Source: Heligmosomoides polygyrus polygyrus (lineage: Eukaryota > Nematoda > Chromadorea > Rhabditida > Heligmosomidae). From it: a stretch of 64,000 nucleotides of DNA. A model generated the notes under the pieces. That model did no database searches and was not told the origin of the DNA. It saw only the letters and a list, made by a program, of their open reading frames with translations. Positions within the stretch are counted from its first letter, which is position 1. Every line of letters starts with the position of its first letter. Both the position numbers and the translations under genes were made by a program. Positions 30,493 through 42,130 of the stretch are shown here, piece by piece. The stretch covers positions 2,604,001 through 2,668,000 of the forward strand of contig OX377204.1 in the NCBI GenBank assembly GCA_947396885.1, given 5' to 3'.

Positions 30493-31408
30493 GGTACAAG
30501 TCGCGTAGGTGAGCAGCGGAGCGGGGGTGCGGTAACGGCAGAGCACCGACCGTACTCACGCACTGTACCGTAACCACTCCAGCCAATCAAACCCGAAACG
30601 AACACGCCCCTTCTATGGCACTGCGGGGCTCAGCCGCATAGGCAGAGTCCGTGAGGTATCGATCAACTGGTCAGCTGTTAGGTTGCAGAGGGGGTTGAGA
30701 CGAGGCATGCGATGGAACTCCGCCACGCGGTCCATCTAAGCTAAACGTGATGAAGTGGCCTACAACCCGGAGTTCCTTCCCTTGCCAAAGCCGTGCCCGA
30801 AGGGCACGTCTGCGTCCATCTGGGAAGTTCAACAAACTCGCCACGGATATCACTCAACCTACACGTGCTGAAATGGCCCACAACCCGGAGTTCCCTCCCT
30901 TGCCAAAGCCGTGCCCGAAGGGCACGTCTGCGTCCATCTGGGAAGTTCAACAAACTCGCCACGGATGTCACCCAAGCTACACGTGCTGAAATGGCCCACA
31001 ACTCGGAGTTCCTTCCCTTGCCAAAGCCGTGCCCGAAGGGCACGTCTGCGTCCATCTGGGAAGTTCAACAAACTCGCTACGGATGTCACCCAACCTACAC
31101 GTGCTGAAATGGCCCACAACCCCGAGTTCCTTCCCTTGCCAAAGCCGTGCCCGAAGGGCACGTCTGCGTTCACCTGGGAAGTTCAACCAGCCCGCCATGG
31201 GGACCACCTAAACTACATGTGTTAAAATGGCCCACCTGGTCACTACCAACCTCGAAGGCAGTACCACGCAGAGGAGGCTCATTCGATCGATGCCGTGGCT
31301 GCCGCGATTACGGTAGAAGTAACGGCGAGTTCGCCGCACCCTCGCGGCCGCTACCGCACCCCGCCGCCGTCACCGCACCCTCCGCTGCTCACCTCCGCGA
31401 CATGTACC
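30493..31408. mobile_element. 916-bp TIR element inserted in the 5' LTR, 8-bp target duplication
   Basis: Inverted ends GGTACAAGTCGCGTAGGTGA and, mirrored, GGTACATGTCGCGGAGGTGA continue for about 45 bases. CATATTTC flanks both sides (30485-30492 and 31409-31416), and the 3' LTR shows the uninterrupted site (ctatttcatacc). An 8-bp duplication fits hAT-type or similar superfamilies. No transposase is encoded. The interior is mainly a 118-bp tandem array. Confidence 0.88.
30745..31216. repeat. Four tandem 118-bp units
   Basis: Units start at 30745, 30863, 30981 and 31099 (acgtg.tgaa.tggcc), with a partial fifth. Each contains a perfect hairpin, cgtgcccgaagggcacg. Reading frames that run through the array on both strands follow from the period (118 is not a multiple of three, and frames shift) and are not genes. 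Confidence 0.95.
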
Positions 31409-31509
31409 CATATTTCATACCCCCTGTCACCGCAGCAGTACAACTTGGGGGCCGAACCGACAGCAGGAAGGACCTCACGCCGGGGAGCCGAAAGCGATCG
31501 GCTATTGAG

Positions 31510-31927
31510 GTAAGTTTAAGCACTGGGAAGTTGGGTTGCCCTAAGATTCCAGAACAGCGCTAACAACTCCTGTACCACTAGTCGTGGTTGAGCTACTCTG
31601 CTGCCTCAGTCAACTGGGCAAGGTCCATTGGCAAAAATTGAGTGGGAGAAAAGCAGCTTTCTAAAGGAAAAATTTGCGCAAATTTTCTTAGAGTAGATAA
31701 CTGGACCAGCGGACCAGTATCCAACAACATCGCCTGGCGTGCCCTACAACGAAGCAATACAAGGGTATTGCACCAGGTCGGAAACCAACCACTCAGGAAG
31801 CAGGCAATTCTCAGGGGCCCACTGAGTAGGTATCGTCCACACTGCGATTCTCTGCATTCACATCGTTCTCGCACATTTCGCGTAAAAGTGTGTTCACGAA
31901 GAACTGCATCGAAACAAACTGTTTCAG
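31510..31927 (+). other. Predicted leader intron of the LTR element
   Basis: Donor GAG|GTAAGTTT at 31510 and acceptor CTGTTTCAG at 31927 both match nematode consensus. The gag ATG follows three bases later at 31931. Splicing is inferred from sites only. Confidence 0.5.
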
Positions 31928-31930
31928 ATC

Positions 31931-33691
31931 ATGGAGTCTATCGACCTTGATAGAGACGTCGAGAAGATGCTAGCGTTGGAAAACGCAGACGACAATCGAT
32001 TCGCAACCCTCCAATCGCAGATGTCCACATTGATGGAACAAGTGCAGGCTCTAACGAAACAAGCCGCTGAGGTGAGTAGTTCACTGGCCTTAATACGTAA
32101 TGAAATGCACACATTACTGAAGTTGGCTGATACGACATCTAGCAGTCTGTGGGTAGAAGCAGAAACCCGAACTAGGGAAAAGTATCGAACAGAGGTCTCC
32201 CAAAAGCTTCACGAACTCAGTGATAGCAGTTTCGGGGTCATCACCACACAGCTCAGAAGAGTAGAAGAGTTTGTAGCCAACCTTTTGGAACTCGATAAAC
32301 TCAACTAGGAGAAACTCACAAACAAACAAAAAGAGTCGTATAAACAAGCTTCTCATGACGAGTGGTGCATGCGTAAACTGGCAGAAATGTTGATTGTGTC
32401 ATCAATAGAAGTTCTTGGCGCAGCAGAGCAGCGGTTAAACCCTCGTTGTTCGACCCGTGTGGAACACCAATGGCCAATACAGCTGCACCCAGACAACATT
32501 TTGTCCGAAAGAAGATCCAATAAAGAATGAATACAGTCTATCGTTTCAGAAGAACCAGCCAATGGAGCTAGGCGACGACTCCACCGACTTCAGGACGGTG
32601 ATGCGCGCGGTCCGCGAGAGCAAGACTACACTGACAACTGAGCTGACACGGTTTGATTCCGAACGTGCTCAGCAAGCTGGGTTATCGTTTTTTAAAGAGA
32701 TAGAGCGTGGAAGTAAACCAGAACCAGCGCTTTCGCAGCAGTTCAGGGAATATGCACAATATAATACATTTCAGAGCTGCAGAGAGCAAAAGGACTCAAA
32801 GCTGCCGACGGATCAGAAACTGTAGAGCCACCAAGGTGAGCACATTTTGTTGTCACCTAAAACAGAACTGGAACCAAATGCAAGTGCAACCTTAGCGACA
32901 ATGGCATTACCGGAGGTTCAGCCTTTTTCTCACCCACAAGGGAAAGGACTAGAACAAATTCTAATGTCCTTCTTGATAAGTACGGTAGATTAGGCCTTCC
33001 GGCCAGCATGCTCATCTACCTGCTCTCCTTAGAAATTCAGGGACATCCTAAAGCGCTGCTGGAAACCCTCCGGCTCGCACTTAAAGAAGGCAGTTTTTCC
33101 TGTTTCGTAGAAGCCTTTCAAGCAAAAATCAGGCAGTCAGATTCGGCAGCTCGCACTGAGGCTTACATAGAACTCAAGCAGCTAAAGAAGCGTTCCACGA
33201 TAACTGAATATTGTGTAGAACTAGAAGAGCTCGCTCGTTGGGTATACCCAGACGCAAGCGAGGAAGAACTATCTAGGATACGTGCTGGAGAATTGATTGC
33301 GCTACTCACTGACTGGGATGAATACGTCCAGCTGTTTGCGGTGATGGAACAGACCCAGAACGAAGCCTACGAGAAACTCAAAGGTATCTCGCAAACTATT
33401 GAGAGAAGCCGAAAAGTCGCGCGTGCTGTCCGGGCTACCCTAAATTCTCGCAGTTACGGCGAATACGGCACTTCCCTCGAATCAGACAGTCGCTTTGATA
33501 GGAGTCAAAACCCAGACACTCGCGCTGAGAAAAATCAAAACCGTCCATTATCTCAGCGACCAAGGGCGAACCAACCCGTTGAGGGCTCTTTTTGGAGAGA
33601 AAAGGGACATTTTTCAAGAGATTGTGCAAAGCAAAAGGAATCGCCCCAGACAAAGCAATGGATCACAGGCTTCCCATACAGCCGGACTTGA
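31931..33691 (+). pseudogene. gag of LTR retrotransposon, frameshifted
   Basis: Starts ATG at 31931 with a coiled-coil-like N-terminus (FATLQSQMSTLMEQVQALTK), which stops at 32306. A second piece in another frame follows (32457-32825). The main capsid-like part runs 33008-33691 with EAYIELKQLKKRSTITEYCV, as in retrotransposon gag proteins. The zinc-knuckle region reads FWREKGHFSRDCAKQ, so the first cysteines of a CCHC motif are lost. Pieces 1 and 3 are in the same frame, so two compensating frameshifts plus stops explain the breaks. Confidence 0.75.
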
Positions 33692-33831
33692 CTACAAGTC
33701 AAAGGGTCGCAAAGACGAAAACAGTGAGAAGCGAAGCTTCACTGCAACGCTAAATCGTTGGAATTGTGGAGGCATTCAGGCCAGGCCCGAATGACTGGCA
33801 AACAAACAACTGGTAAGGTCTCGCTCTTAGG

Positions 33832-33900
33832 GTTGCCCAAAGAGCTTTGTTCGACACGGGCTCACAAATTAGCATATTACTCTTCAAATTTTAGCTAGAG
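33832..33900 (+). pseudogene. Aspartic protease active-site fragment
   Basis: AQRALFDTGSQISILLFKF followed by a stop gives the retroviral-type protease motif DTGS at 33853-33864. Its position right after gag fits a retrotransposon. The rest of the protease is degraded; the stretch to about 34100 may include its C-terminal half. Confidence 0.65.
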
Positions 33901-34503
33901 GCTTGAGAATCGGGATTCGACCTCGACACTGGTGTGTAGGAAATCAAAGATACCAATAAAGAACCGTTCTACGACGCTTCAGGGAACGAGATGAAGTTCC
34001 TTGGTGAAGTCGTAGCCACAGTGACAAGGCACGGTGCTCTTCCGCAGAGGATAGCTATGTTCGTGAGAAAGTCAGAAGAAGACAATTGCAATTGCAATTC
34101 TGGGCACAAATGCACTTCACAAGTTGAATGGTGTTATAGAAAAATGAAAAAGGGAAATCCAACCAAGTCGTCCTTCATAGGAAGCATCGTCAAGTATCCG
34201 ATACCCTCAAAACGAATTCTGGTGAGATGGCGAGAGACAATTTTCAAGCAATCCATAGGTCCGCTCAAGCACGGAATAATACCGCTCGCGACCGCGGAAA
34301 GCGCTGTTATGACAGGTGAAACAAGGTCTCGGAGCGACCTTTCTCTGTGGGGGAGAGAGTGTATATGCGCGTCCCCATGGAGAAAATCGAGTTCCAGCCA
34401 TCCTAAGTTATAAAATTAATGGAACTGACTATCCAAAATTATCCGCCTTAATGAGAATAGTGCACTGATATCGCCAATCGACGGTAATGACGAGCCGCTA
34501 AAG

Positions 34504-35818
34504 GTGCAATTCGATTTACTGAAAAGGCTGCCTCCATGCATAGATGACAAGCCAGTGCACACTCTTAGGCAACGAAGGAAAAGAGGCAGACCTAAAAAGT
34601 GCAACGGGATCCAATGTAAAAAGGTTTGTTTCAAGGTCGATATTGGACTACCGAATGAGGACCCGTTACAACTGCCGTATCCGTGCGACTGCAGCATTTT
34701 TAAGACCAAAGCGCAGACAGCTCTTCCGAGTCTTCGTTCCGATCTCGCCCGATCGAGGCCAGTCAACAACATGTTCGAACTGGCGAATGTTGCATCTATT
34801 GTGCTGGACCCATTCTGGGGTGACCGACGCAAGGAAGAGGAGCTCATGGTCAAGGATTCAAAGCACCTCACCGTTCTTGGATTGGCGCACGCGATTGCTG
34901 CACACCTGTCGAGTTGCTACAAGTTTAACTCCGCTATCAGGGCAGCAGCTGGCAAACGGATCGTGCATCCAGCCTTGTTTCCGTCCTTCCCTGGATAGAA
35001 TATTGAGTCTTACTAAGACAGGGCTGTGGAGCGCCTCGATCACATCCCGCGGGACTACGATGATTCTCCGGCAAACCCGACAGTAATTGCTCTACCGCTG
35101 GTCCTCCTGCGAGCTGAGAAGGATTTAGAGGAGACCAACAAGGCCAAAGTTATGGTTTACACCACGCTGGATGAACTAGCCTGCCAACTCAACCAGTGTC
35201 CGATTACAGCCGCCATTGTGTTGGTGTGATCAAATGTCATGCCGTCCAGCCACCCTATCAACCATCTCGTGTGCGCCCGAGCGAGAATTGCAGTGCGGCG
35301 GCACACTTGATATGTATCCTCCTCCTTATGAGGAAAGGCGTAGTGAGACGTGGCACGAAGACGTGGCACGAAACTGACGAAGTATGTGCCGAAGTCGTGA
35401 GAGTCTTAACCGGACCCGCTCGTGGTTTTGATGCTAGAGTAGTCGACGCATACGGAACCATAAAGAACACTGTACCATTGGGCCATCATGTAGTAGTCTC
35501 GGTACCAGCCAAAGAAATGGCGACTGCAAATTCCACCTCTGGCAGGTCGCAGTGTTCTTGAATCAGGTGCGAAAGTACGCGATGAGCACCATTACTCTAC
35601 ACATATTCTTCCCGAAAAAAGGACCAAACGCGACAAGAACGACCACACCACTGACGACGCAGAGCAACCAGCCGTACACGACGTCCATCGACTCCACCGC
35701 CCAACCTGAAGAAGAAGAAACCGACGAAGCCGCAAGTAATGTACCTCCGCGACGCCAAATGACAAGCAGTTCAAGAGAAAGTGGCCGTCGGAGCCTGGCT
35801 CCTCCAAGGGGGGGGGCG
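34504..35818 (+). pseudogene. Downstream region of LTR element, unassigned frames
   Basis: Two longer frames are visible: 34504-34998 (with a basic, AT-hook-like RQRRKRGRPKK) and 35026-35229 continuing in a shifted frame to 35561 (TWHETDEVCAEVVRVLTGPA). I recognise no reverse transcriptase, RNase H or integrase signature. They could be remnants of a third open reading frame of the element. The function is unknown. Confidence 0.4.
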
Positions 35819-36023
35819 TGTAGATGATAGTATTGTTTTAACACCTGTTGCTACCTGTTGTTGCCCGTTATCGCTGATGATAGAGCAAAAGTTGATAAGC
35901 GTGCCGATCTGATAAGCCGCCCCCTATATAAGGCCGCCGCCGGCCGCTCTGGTATTCATTTTGCTTCGTTCTCTCGTTCCAATAAACCTATTTCATACCC
36001 CCTGTCACCGCAGCAGCACAACT
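35819..36023 (+). repeat. 3' LTR
   Basis: 205 bp, TGTAGATGATAG to CAACT. It has a TATA box (ctatataagg near 35925) and aataaa (near 35984). It is nearly identical to the split 5' LTR. Confidence 0.9.
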
Positions 36024-36027
36024 GAAT

Positions 36028-36531
36028 AATTTTTTTGAATTTTTTTATTGTAGCTGCCGAGTGAGTGAAATAATTTTATAACATTTTATTTTTTGGAAAA
36101 AATAATAACTTAAATTTGGCGTTAAGGCGCGGCAAGGCAGCAGTCTTGTCTTGCATTAAAAATCTGGATCGCGCCATGCACTCAAAAAGCAATTCGCAAC
36201 GTTTATATTATTGACAGTGTAAATACTGCATACAAGCAGCAAGAAAGTTAGGATATGTGTGTTGTTTCCAACTGCTTGTGTTGCACCGCTTGTAGGTATG
36301 AAGCTACATGCAAACAGAAATTCATTTCACTATCAATCTACTAAAAATCGCGAAGCTTTGGACGTGAGCATGGCGCAATCTCTGTTTTAGCAATATAAAA
36401 TGGCCGCGTTCAAAGCCTTCAAAACAAGTTTTACTTCACTGTTTTTCCTCGAAAAATATAATTTTTACAAAATTTCAACTACGTGTTCTCTTATTGGGAA
36501 CTAAATTAAAACTTCAAAGAAGGTTAGACTA
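36028..36531. repeat. AT-rich dispersed repeat, right of LTR element
   Basis: Matches 11800-12250 and 41380-41830 (gatcgcgccatgcactc, gcgcaatctct). It is the other half of the repeat interrupted by the LTR element. Confidence 0.6.
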
Positions 36532-37787
36532 ACCAGGGAAGCGTCTCAGGCGTTGGTCTGAATGAGGGAAATGGATAGTACTGCAAGAATCTCCACCCTT
36601 AGTGTAGTAGAAAAACATGTTTCGTTTTTCCTGCGTCCTTGAACCCAAAGAGCTTCGGGTCCTCGAAATTGGGGGTACAATATTGCACTGTCACTCGTAC
36701 CCACCATAACCTACCGTAATCGACCGAAGTTTGAAAAACCGATGTCAGATTCGTGATCAGAACCTCGTATAACCCCCTTAGGCAACGTTTGGGCGAAAAA
36801 ATTTTTCGACGTTCCTCGACCTCTGGAGTCGTGAAGATAGTGTCGTGAAAGTCGTGCCTTATGGCATTCTAAATCAGCTTACTTCCTACACATCTCTTAC
36901 ACATTTATTTCCCTCTAAATTGTCAGATAAAGGTTTCTGTGAGCTGTGCTTCACTCACTTTTCTCAGTTTCTGAATTATACAATGTTTTGTGTTTTTCAG
37001 CGAACGTTAAACAGTGACATTACAACAATACGGATTACAGCAGGTACGGGTGACAAGGGCTGTCGAGGTCATAATCACCGACTTTGCCCAAACCTTGCCC
37101 AGGGAGGTTATTTGGGGTGCTGATCCCAAATCTGGCATCCATTTTTCAATTTTCGGCCGATTACGGTAGGTTACGGTAGGTAAGGGTGACTAGGGCCGTC
37201 GAAGTCATAATCACCGACTTCGCCCCAACCTTGCCCAGGGAGGTTATTTGGGATGGGGATCACGAATCTGACATCCGTTTTCCGTATTACCCTGGAGTAT
37301 GTTAAATTACAGTAGGTAATGGTGATTAATGGCGAGGTCATGGTCACCGTTTTTGCCCAAACTTCGTATTAGGTACGAATCTGATCCTTATTTGACAACT
37401 TAGAGTGAAATAAATATAGGAGATGTGTAGGAAACTAATTGGTAAGGAAGGCGGCAATCATGAAAAATGCAAAAACACTGCATAGCACGAGGTTGAACAC
37501 CTGACCTAGCACCTGCGAAGTAACCACGCACCCTGTTGAGCCACCGACTCGCTCGGCGCTGGCCCTTTCGCCGCTTCCCATACAACAGCGCGCGCACAAG
37601 CATGCACGTGGCCACGTGCTGACGGTGCGCTACTGTACCCCCCCCCCTTCGAGGGCCTGTAAAATTCTCTTTTGATTCAAGGACTCAGCAAAAACGAAAC
37701 ATGTTTTTCTACTATATGAAGGGTGGAGATTCTCGCAGTACTATCTATTTCCCCCGTTCAGACCTACGCCTGAGACCCTTCCCTGGT
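36532..37787. mobile_element. Foldback element, CCAGGGAAGGGT family, long form
   Basis: Inverted ends ACCAGGGAAGCGTCTCAGGC and its mirror at 37760-37787 continue for over 100 bases (ggatagtactgc.agaatctccaccctt). The right arm carries a family 3 tRNA-like head (37478-37560). The interior holds repeated short blocks (gcccagggaggttatttggg twice). It is non-coding. Confidence 0.8.
37478..37560 (-). repeat. tRNA-derived SINE head, family 3, in foldback arm
   Basis: The minus strand reads tggctcaacagggtgcg (A box) and gtgttcaacctcgtgc (degenerate B box). Same family as 14034. Confidence 0.5.
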
Positions 37788-38479
37788 AAAATTTTCTTCG
37801 AACAAAAATAGTGAAAACGAAAAGTTATTGAGTACCATCTCCTGAGATTAAAAGTGAATGATAAGCGAGAAAATGTCCATCTTCTCCTCTTTGTTAATAA
37901 CTCTGATATGAAAACAAATAAAAAACAATAAAAAACGAAAGAATTACGAACATATACACTGAATTGGATTACAACGTGATCAATACTGGCTATGTTCCAC
38001 TGTCTACACAAAAACGTTGGATAACAACCCACCATGAGTATAACGAAGACGGTGTCAATTAGGGGGCAGTTCCTGATGCCCTATTTACGCTCCACGGAAA
38101 GAATACCTTCCACGGCTCTAGTTACGTGAATCCATAGGGTCCACCAAAGACACGGGTACAGATTTCATTTTTTTAATTGTTATGGGTTAGAGAGTAGTCT
38201 GTCATGGAAAGTCTAGGAGAACATCAATAAAAATGACACACACTGAAGGGCACTCGAACGTTAGCCAAGTAAGCAACAAATCACAAGAAATATTCCTTGG
38301 CCCACTCTTTGAGATTCAACCTTGGTCAAACTTTCTGCAGGCTTGAGCAGAGAGCCTCTCTAAATCTTCACACTTTCACTTCTTTGATTTTTATAAACTT
38401 CACTTTTTTGACTTTTTCGTTTTTTATTAAATGTAGTAATATATTAAAAATAAAGAAGGACGGCGTTATTCAATCCTAT
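37788..38479. other. No gene recognised
   Basis: AT-rich sequence between the foldback and the next SINE. I see no repeat arm, domain or RNA gene here. Confidence 0.5.
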
Positions 38480-38650
38480 ATGAGATGCGCCGTGCAATCT
38501 ACGGGATGTCGTGGAGACGAGTTGAATGCATATTTGGCGATACAATGACTTGCGATGGCCAGCCGATGAACAAATCAGCGCTTTATCCTTCCCAGACAAG
38601 TCTGGTACCAAATTACCGACCCCGGAGGGATGGAGGGCTTGGTTGGATAT
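38480..38650 (-). repeat. tRNA-derived SINE, family 1, truncated
   Basis: Has the gcgccgtgcaatctacggg and ggccagccgatgaac blocks, then ends at ggagggcttggttgg. The tRNA head with the A box is missing. Confidence 0.6.
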
Positions 38651-38711
38651 CAGGATTTCGACTGTATTTTCTCCGTTAAATTGATGTAAGTCGTTGATGA
38701 ATCCGGTCCTT

Positions 38712-39262
38712 GAACGTCAAGAACAAGTAGCCGGTGCTCGTACTAGGGAGATGCACGTGCATATTAGGTCACTTCAAGTACTTCAAAGAACGCGCCTGAA
38801 ACACTTTCGAGCAGGAGAAGGAGAGCTTCTGCAGCCGAGACATCTAGAGGAGGAGGCAGTCAAAGCCGCGTGATGGCGTAGCGCAGTGTGGTCGGGCGCA
38901 GTGTCGTTGGCACGGTGGAAGGTTCGCATCCGCCCAATGATTTGAAAAAGATTCTGACTCCAAGCCCTCCTGGAAGCCTCGCCGACCCGTTCGGGAAAGC
39001 GAGGCGATAACGGGTGGGTCGAATGATACCAGATTATGAGAGATGAGGGCTAATTTTTGCGGCTACGGTGAGTGACCGAAAGTGGCTGCTCATTTTGAAT
39101 TTGGGATGGTTCATGCTTGGATTCATCGACGACTATCCAGCGGGTATAGGGGGTAGAGATACCCACGATGAATCCTGCGTCTCTGACTCTTGCCTTATCT
39201 CTACCTGACTCTTACCTTGTCTCCACCCCTTATACCCCGCATACCCACGGGCTTAATTGTTG
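38712..39262 (+). repeat. tRNA-like SINE, family 2, copy B
   Basis: GTAGCGCAGTGTGG then GGTTCGCATCC about 30 nt later match the A and B boxes of copy A, with one change in each. Confidence 0.5.
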
Positions 39263-40128
39263 ATGAATCCGGCCCCTGAATGAAGACTACAATTTTCTCA
39301 GTCGTCGTTCTCGCTCGTTATTGTAAAAACTCTGTTTCGGTCGAAAACGGTGATGAAGACCAGCTCGTCTGCAACAATGATCTTCGGCTGGCTCATCTAG
39401 ATGGAGTCTCTGCCAACAGAGCCGCCCTTTCCAGAGTTGCTCGAGCTAGCCGCTTTCCTCCGACAAAATATTAAATGAAAATAAATAAAAAATAAAATAC
39501 TAAGCTGAGAGGAGAATGTAGCGAAAGCCAAGCGCGAATGCTTTCGATAATCGTGGCTGTTCGGCTCTACTCCGCACTTGTTTGCAAGATCGAGGCCATT
39601 CTGAGGTTATGACCACTTAATAGAGGATTCTGGCATTCAAGAACGCAAATCGCAACATCTGGCGGAATTACGGTATGGCGGGAAATTTGAGGCTAAATCT
39701 GTGCTGATTTAAGCGCTGCACACTGTAAGGTAAGAATCCCATGGGAGTTCCTGCACACTTTATACAACGAGCGGATGTGTACATAGTTATGCATCGAACT
39801 GCTAACAGCTTGCTCCTGTAAACCACTGTGATAGTCCTCTGTCCGATCTGCTCTACACGTCCTTCCTAATGACGAGTGATAAATGGCTAGGACACAATTC
39901 TGGAGCGGCATTTCTCATGTCTACTCGTAGTGCAGTCGTGAGTCCGGATTTAAGACGCATCCATTGAATCGTGGAGATGGCCATGGCATCCGTAGGTGCA
40001 TGCTAGTATGCTGCGTACTGTCGTCATAATAGCTGGGCTATTTATTAGGTCGCTTTCTCGCTTTGAAGACACCTGAAAAGAAGAAAAAATCGATAAATAA
40101 TAAAACTGGATGGTTTCATAAGTTTTAT

Positions 40129-41162
40129 TAGGTTGTCCCATAAGTCCCTGCCGGTTTTTTAACGATTTATTGCGGATTTCGCCGGTGATCTCTTGCATAA
40201 CGCTATAAAGCTTTCGAAAGAATGATTTGTTTTATCAGAACATGTATTGCATTTCTTTTTTCATCCTGAATTTTGTCAACTTTTAGGTCGTTAGAGGGAA
40301 AATTGAAAAAGTGAAAAAGTGGTCATCTGCGCAGTCGCTTCTCTCCGACTAGGTTTGGAATTTTTTGCGCAGTTTTTTTACAACATTTGGAAGACAATGT
40401 TCTGTACTACAAGAATGCGTGTTGGCCTTATTTGCTGACTTGTCGATTATTGATTTTTAGGCCATCAAATTGGGACGTCCGAGGTAGAAAATTTGTTCTT
40501 GCCGACAGCTCCTGCTCTGTGGTTGGACTTTTTGGGTTGGTGTTATATGTCATTCGAAAGAAAATGCCTTGCTCTATAAGAATGTATGTCGCGTTTATTG
40601 ATTTCTATTGAATATCAACAAAATGCCAAAAAGAGAAAAATCGTCTCCACCAACAACTCTTTCTCCTTCTTCAGTCGTTGATATTCGACAGAAATCAGCG
40701 TGAGCCAATAAACGCGACACAAGTTCTTACTGAGCAAGACATCCTCTTCCAAACAACATATAACACCAAGCAAAAAAGTCCAACCACAGAACCGGAGTTT
40801 TGGTAAAAATTCGGACGGAAAAGTCGGGCGTCCCAATTTGATGGACTAAAAATCAATAAAGGGCAAGTGGGCAAATAACGCCAACATGTATTTCTGTAGC
40901 ACAGAACATTGTCTTCCAAATGCTGTAAAAAAAAACTGTGCAAAAATTCCAAACGTACGCGGAGAGAAGCGACTGCGCAGATAGCCACTTTCTCACTTTT
41001 CAGTTTTCTCTATAAGACCTAAAAATTGACAAATTTCAAGATGAAAAAAAGAAATGCAATACACGTTCTGATAGAGCAAATCATTCTCTTTCGATAAAGT
41101 ATAGCGCTAGAAACCAGCAACGAATCGTTGAATAAAACCACGGAGACTTTTGGGACAACCTA
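40129..41162. mobile_element. 1.03-kb palindromic mariner-like MITE with empty site in duplicate A
   Basis: Ends TAGGTTGTCCCATAAGTC and, mirrored, TAGGTTGTCCCAAAAGTC resemble mariner termini. The whole element is an imperfect palindrome with its centre near 40645. Duplicate A reads straight through the site (aagttttcttttgacgacc near 11600), and TA flanks both ends. No transposase is encoded. Confidence 0.88.
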
Positions 41163-41164
41163 AT

Positions 41165-42130
41165 ATTTTGACGACCATATACAATTCCCTTTTACATCGA
41201 ATTCGATAGTTTTCACATGAAATTAGACACTCCTTTAAGCTAGTCTAAAATTTTTGAAATCAAAGAAACTTTTTCGGGTTATACTATACTTACTCTTCAA
41301 GTCATTTAGAATTTTTTTTGTTTAATAAAAAGTTAGTGTAGCTTCCATGGTTTTTTTTTTCAAGTTCAGCTGCTCGAATGGGTGTAATAATTTTATAAAA
41401 CTTATCATTTAAAAATAGTAATCTGATTTTGTTTTAAAGCACAGCAAGCAGTAATCGTTTAGTGCAACAAAATGCCATATCGCGCCATGTACTCGAAAAG
41501 CTCATCGTGCGTTTTAATCAATTGATAGCGTGAAGGCTGCTTTTTGAAAGTGAGGATATGTGGGTTTTTCAAAGGTTTTTATTGTATTGTTTAAAGATGT
41601 GAAGCTCCATGCAACAATAAAATTGACTATAAACTGGATAAAACTCGCGATGTCTTGGACGAAGACATAGCGCAATCTCTCTTTTTAGCACTAAAAATTG
41701 GTTGACATCCTGCTCTTTAAAAGAAGCCTTAAACCACTGTTTTGTCTTAAAGAATGAAAATTTTATACCAAAACCAACCTTTTAGCCAATGTGTTTTCTG
41801 ATTTGAGAGTAAATTAAAACTTCAAAGAAAGTTATACTGCAATTTTCCTTGAACAAAAAATTGTTATAACACTTTTGGAGACTCTCGTTTAATGAAGAAA
41901 AAGTTTACTTCAATATGAAAGCGTTTGCTTTAATTTCAGAATCGTTAGACTAGTTCAGAAGAGTGTCAAAATTGCTTTTAAACGTTCCGATTTGCTTTGA
42001 AAAGTAAAAATTTGATTTGAAAAGTTTCCAATTTGATTTAAAAAGTGTTCATTTGATTCGAAAAGTGTAGAATGTGACTCGAAAGTGTCCAATTCGGCGT
42101 GAAAATAGTGAGCAAAGTGTCAGGGCGCTT
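41165..42130. repeat. AT-rich dispersed repeat, copy in duplicate B
   Basis: Counterpart of 11610-12565. It ends in the clearest run of ~20-nt degenerate units (atttgatttgaaaagtttcc) at 41970-42100. Confidence 0.6.

Larger units (their letters stand above)
30318..36023 (+). mobile_element. LTR retrotransposon without visible reverse transcriptase
   Basis: Short LTRs of about 205 bp start TGTAGATGATAGTATTG. The 5' LTR (30318-31445) is split by a 916-bp insertion; the 3' LTR is 35819-36023. Both have ccccctatataaggccgc (TATA) and ccaataaa. GAAT flanks both sides (30314-30317 and 36024-36027). A primer-site-like tgggggccgaacc follows the 5' LTR, and a polypurine run (aaggggggggg) precedes the 3' LTR. 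Internally: a leader intron, gag in broken frames, a DTGS protease motif, and about 1.9 kb without YxDD or integrase signatures. Without the insertion it is about 4.78 kb. It is probably non-autonomous or internally deleted Ty3/gypsy-like. Confidence 0.8.

Noticed and set aside
30741..31225. Several ~100-codon frames on both strands
   Set aside because: They run through the 118-bp tandem array and repeat its unit; not independent genes.
39280..39474. Frame beginning MKTTIFSVVVLA with a signal-peptide look
   Set aside because: The counterpart in duplicate A (10760-10930) has a stop and non-conservative changes, so no selection is visible.
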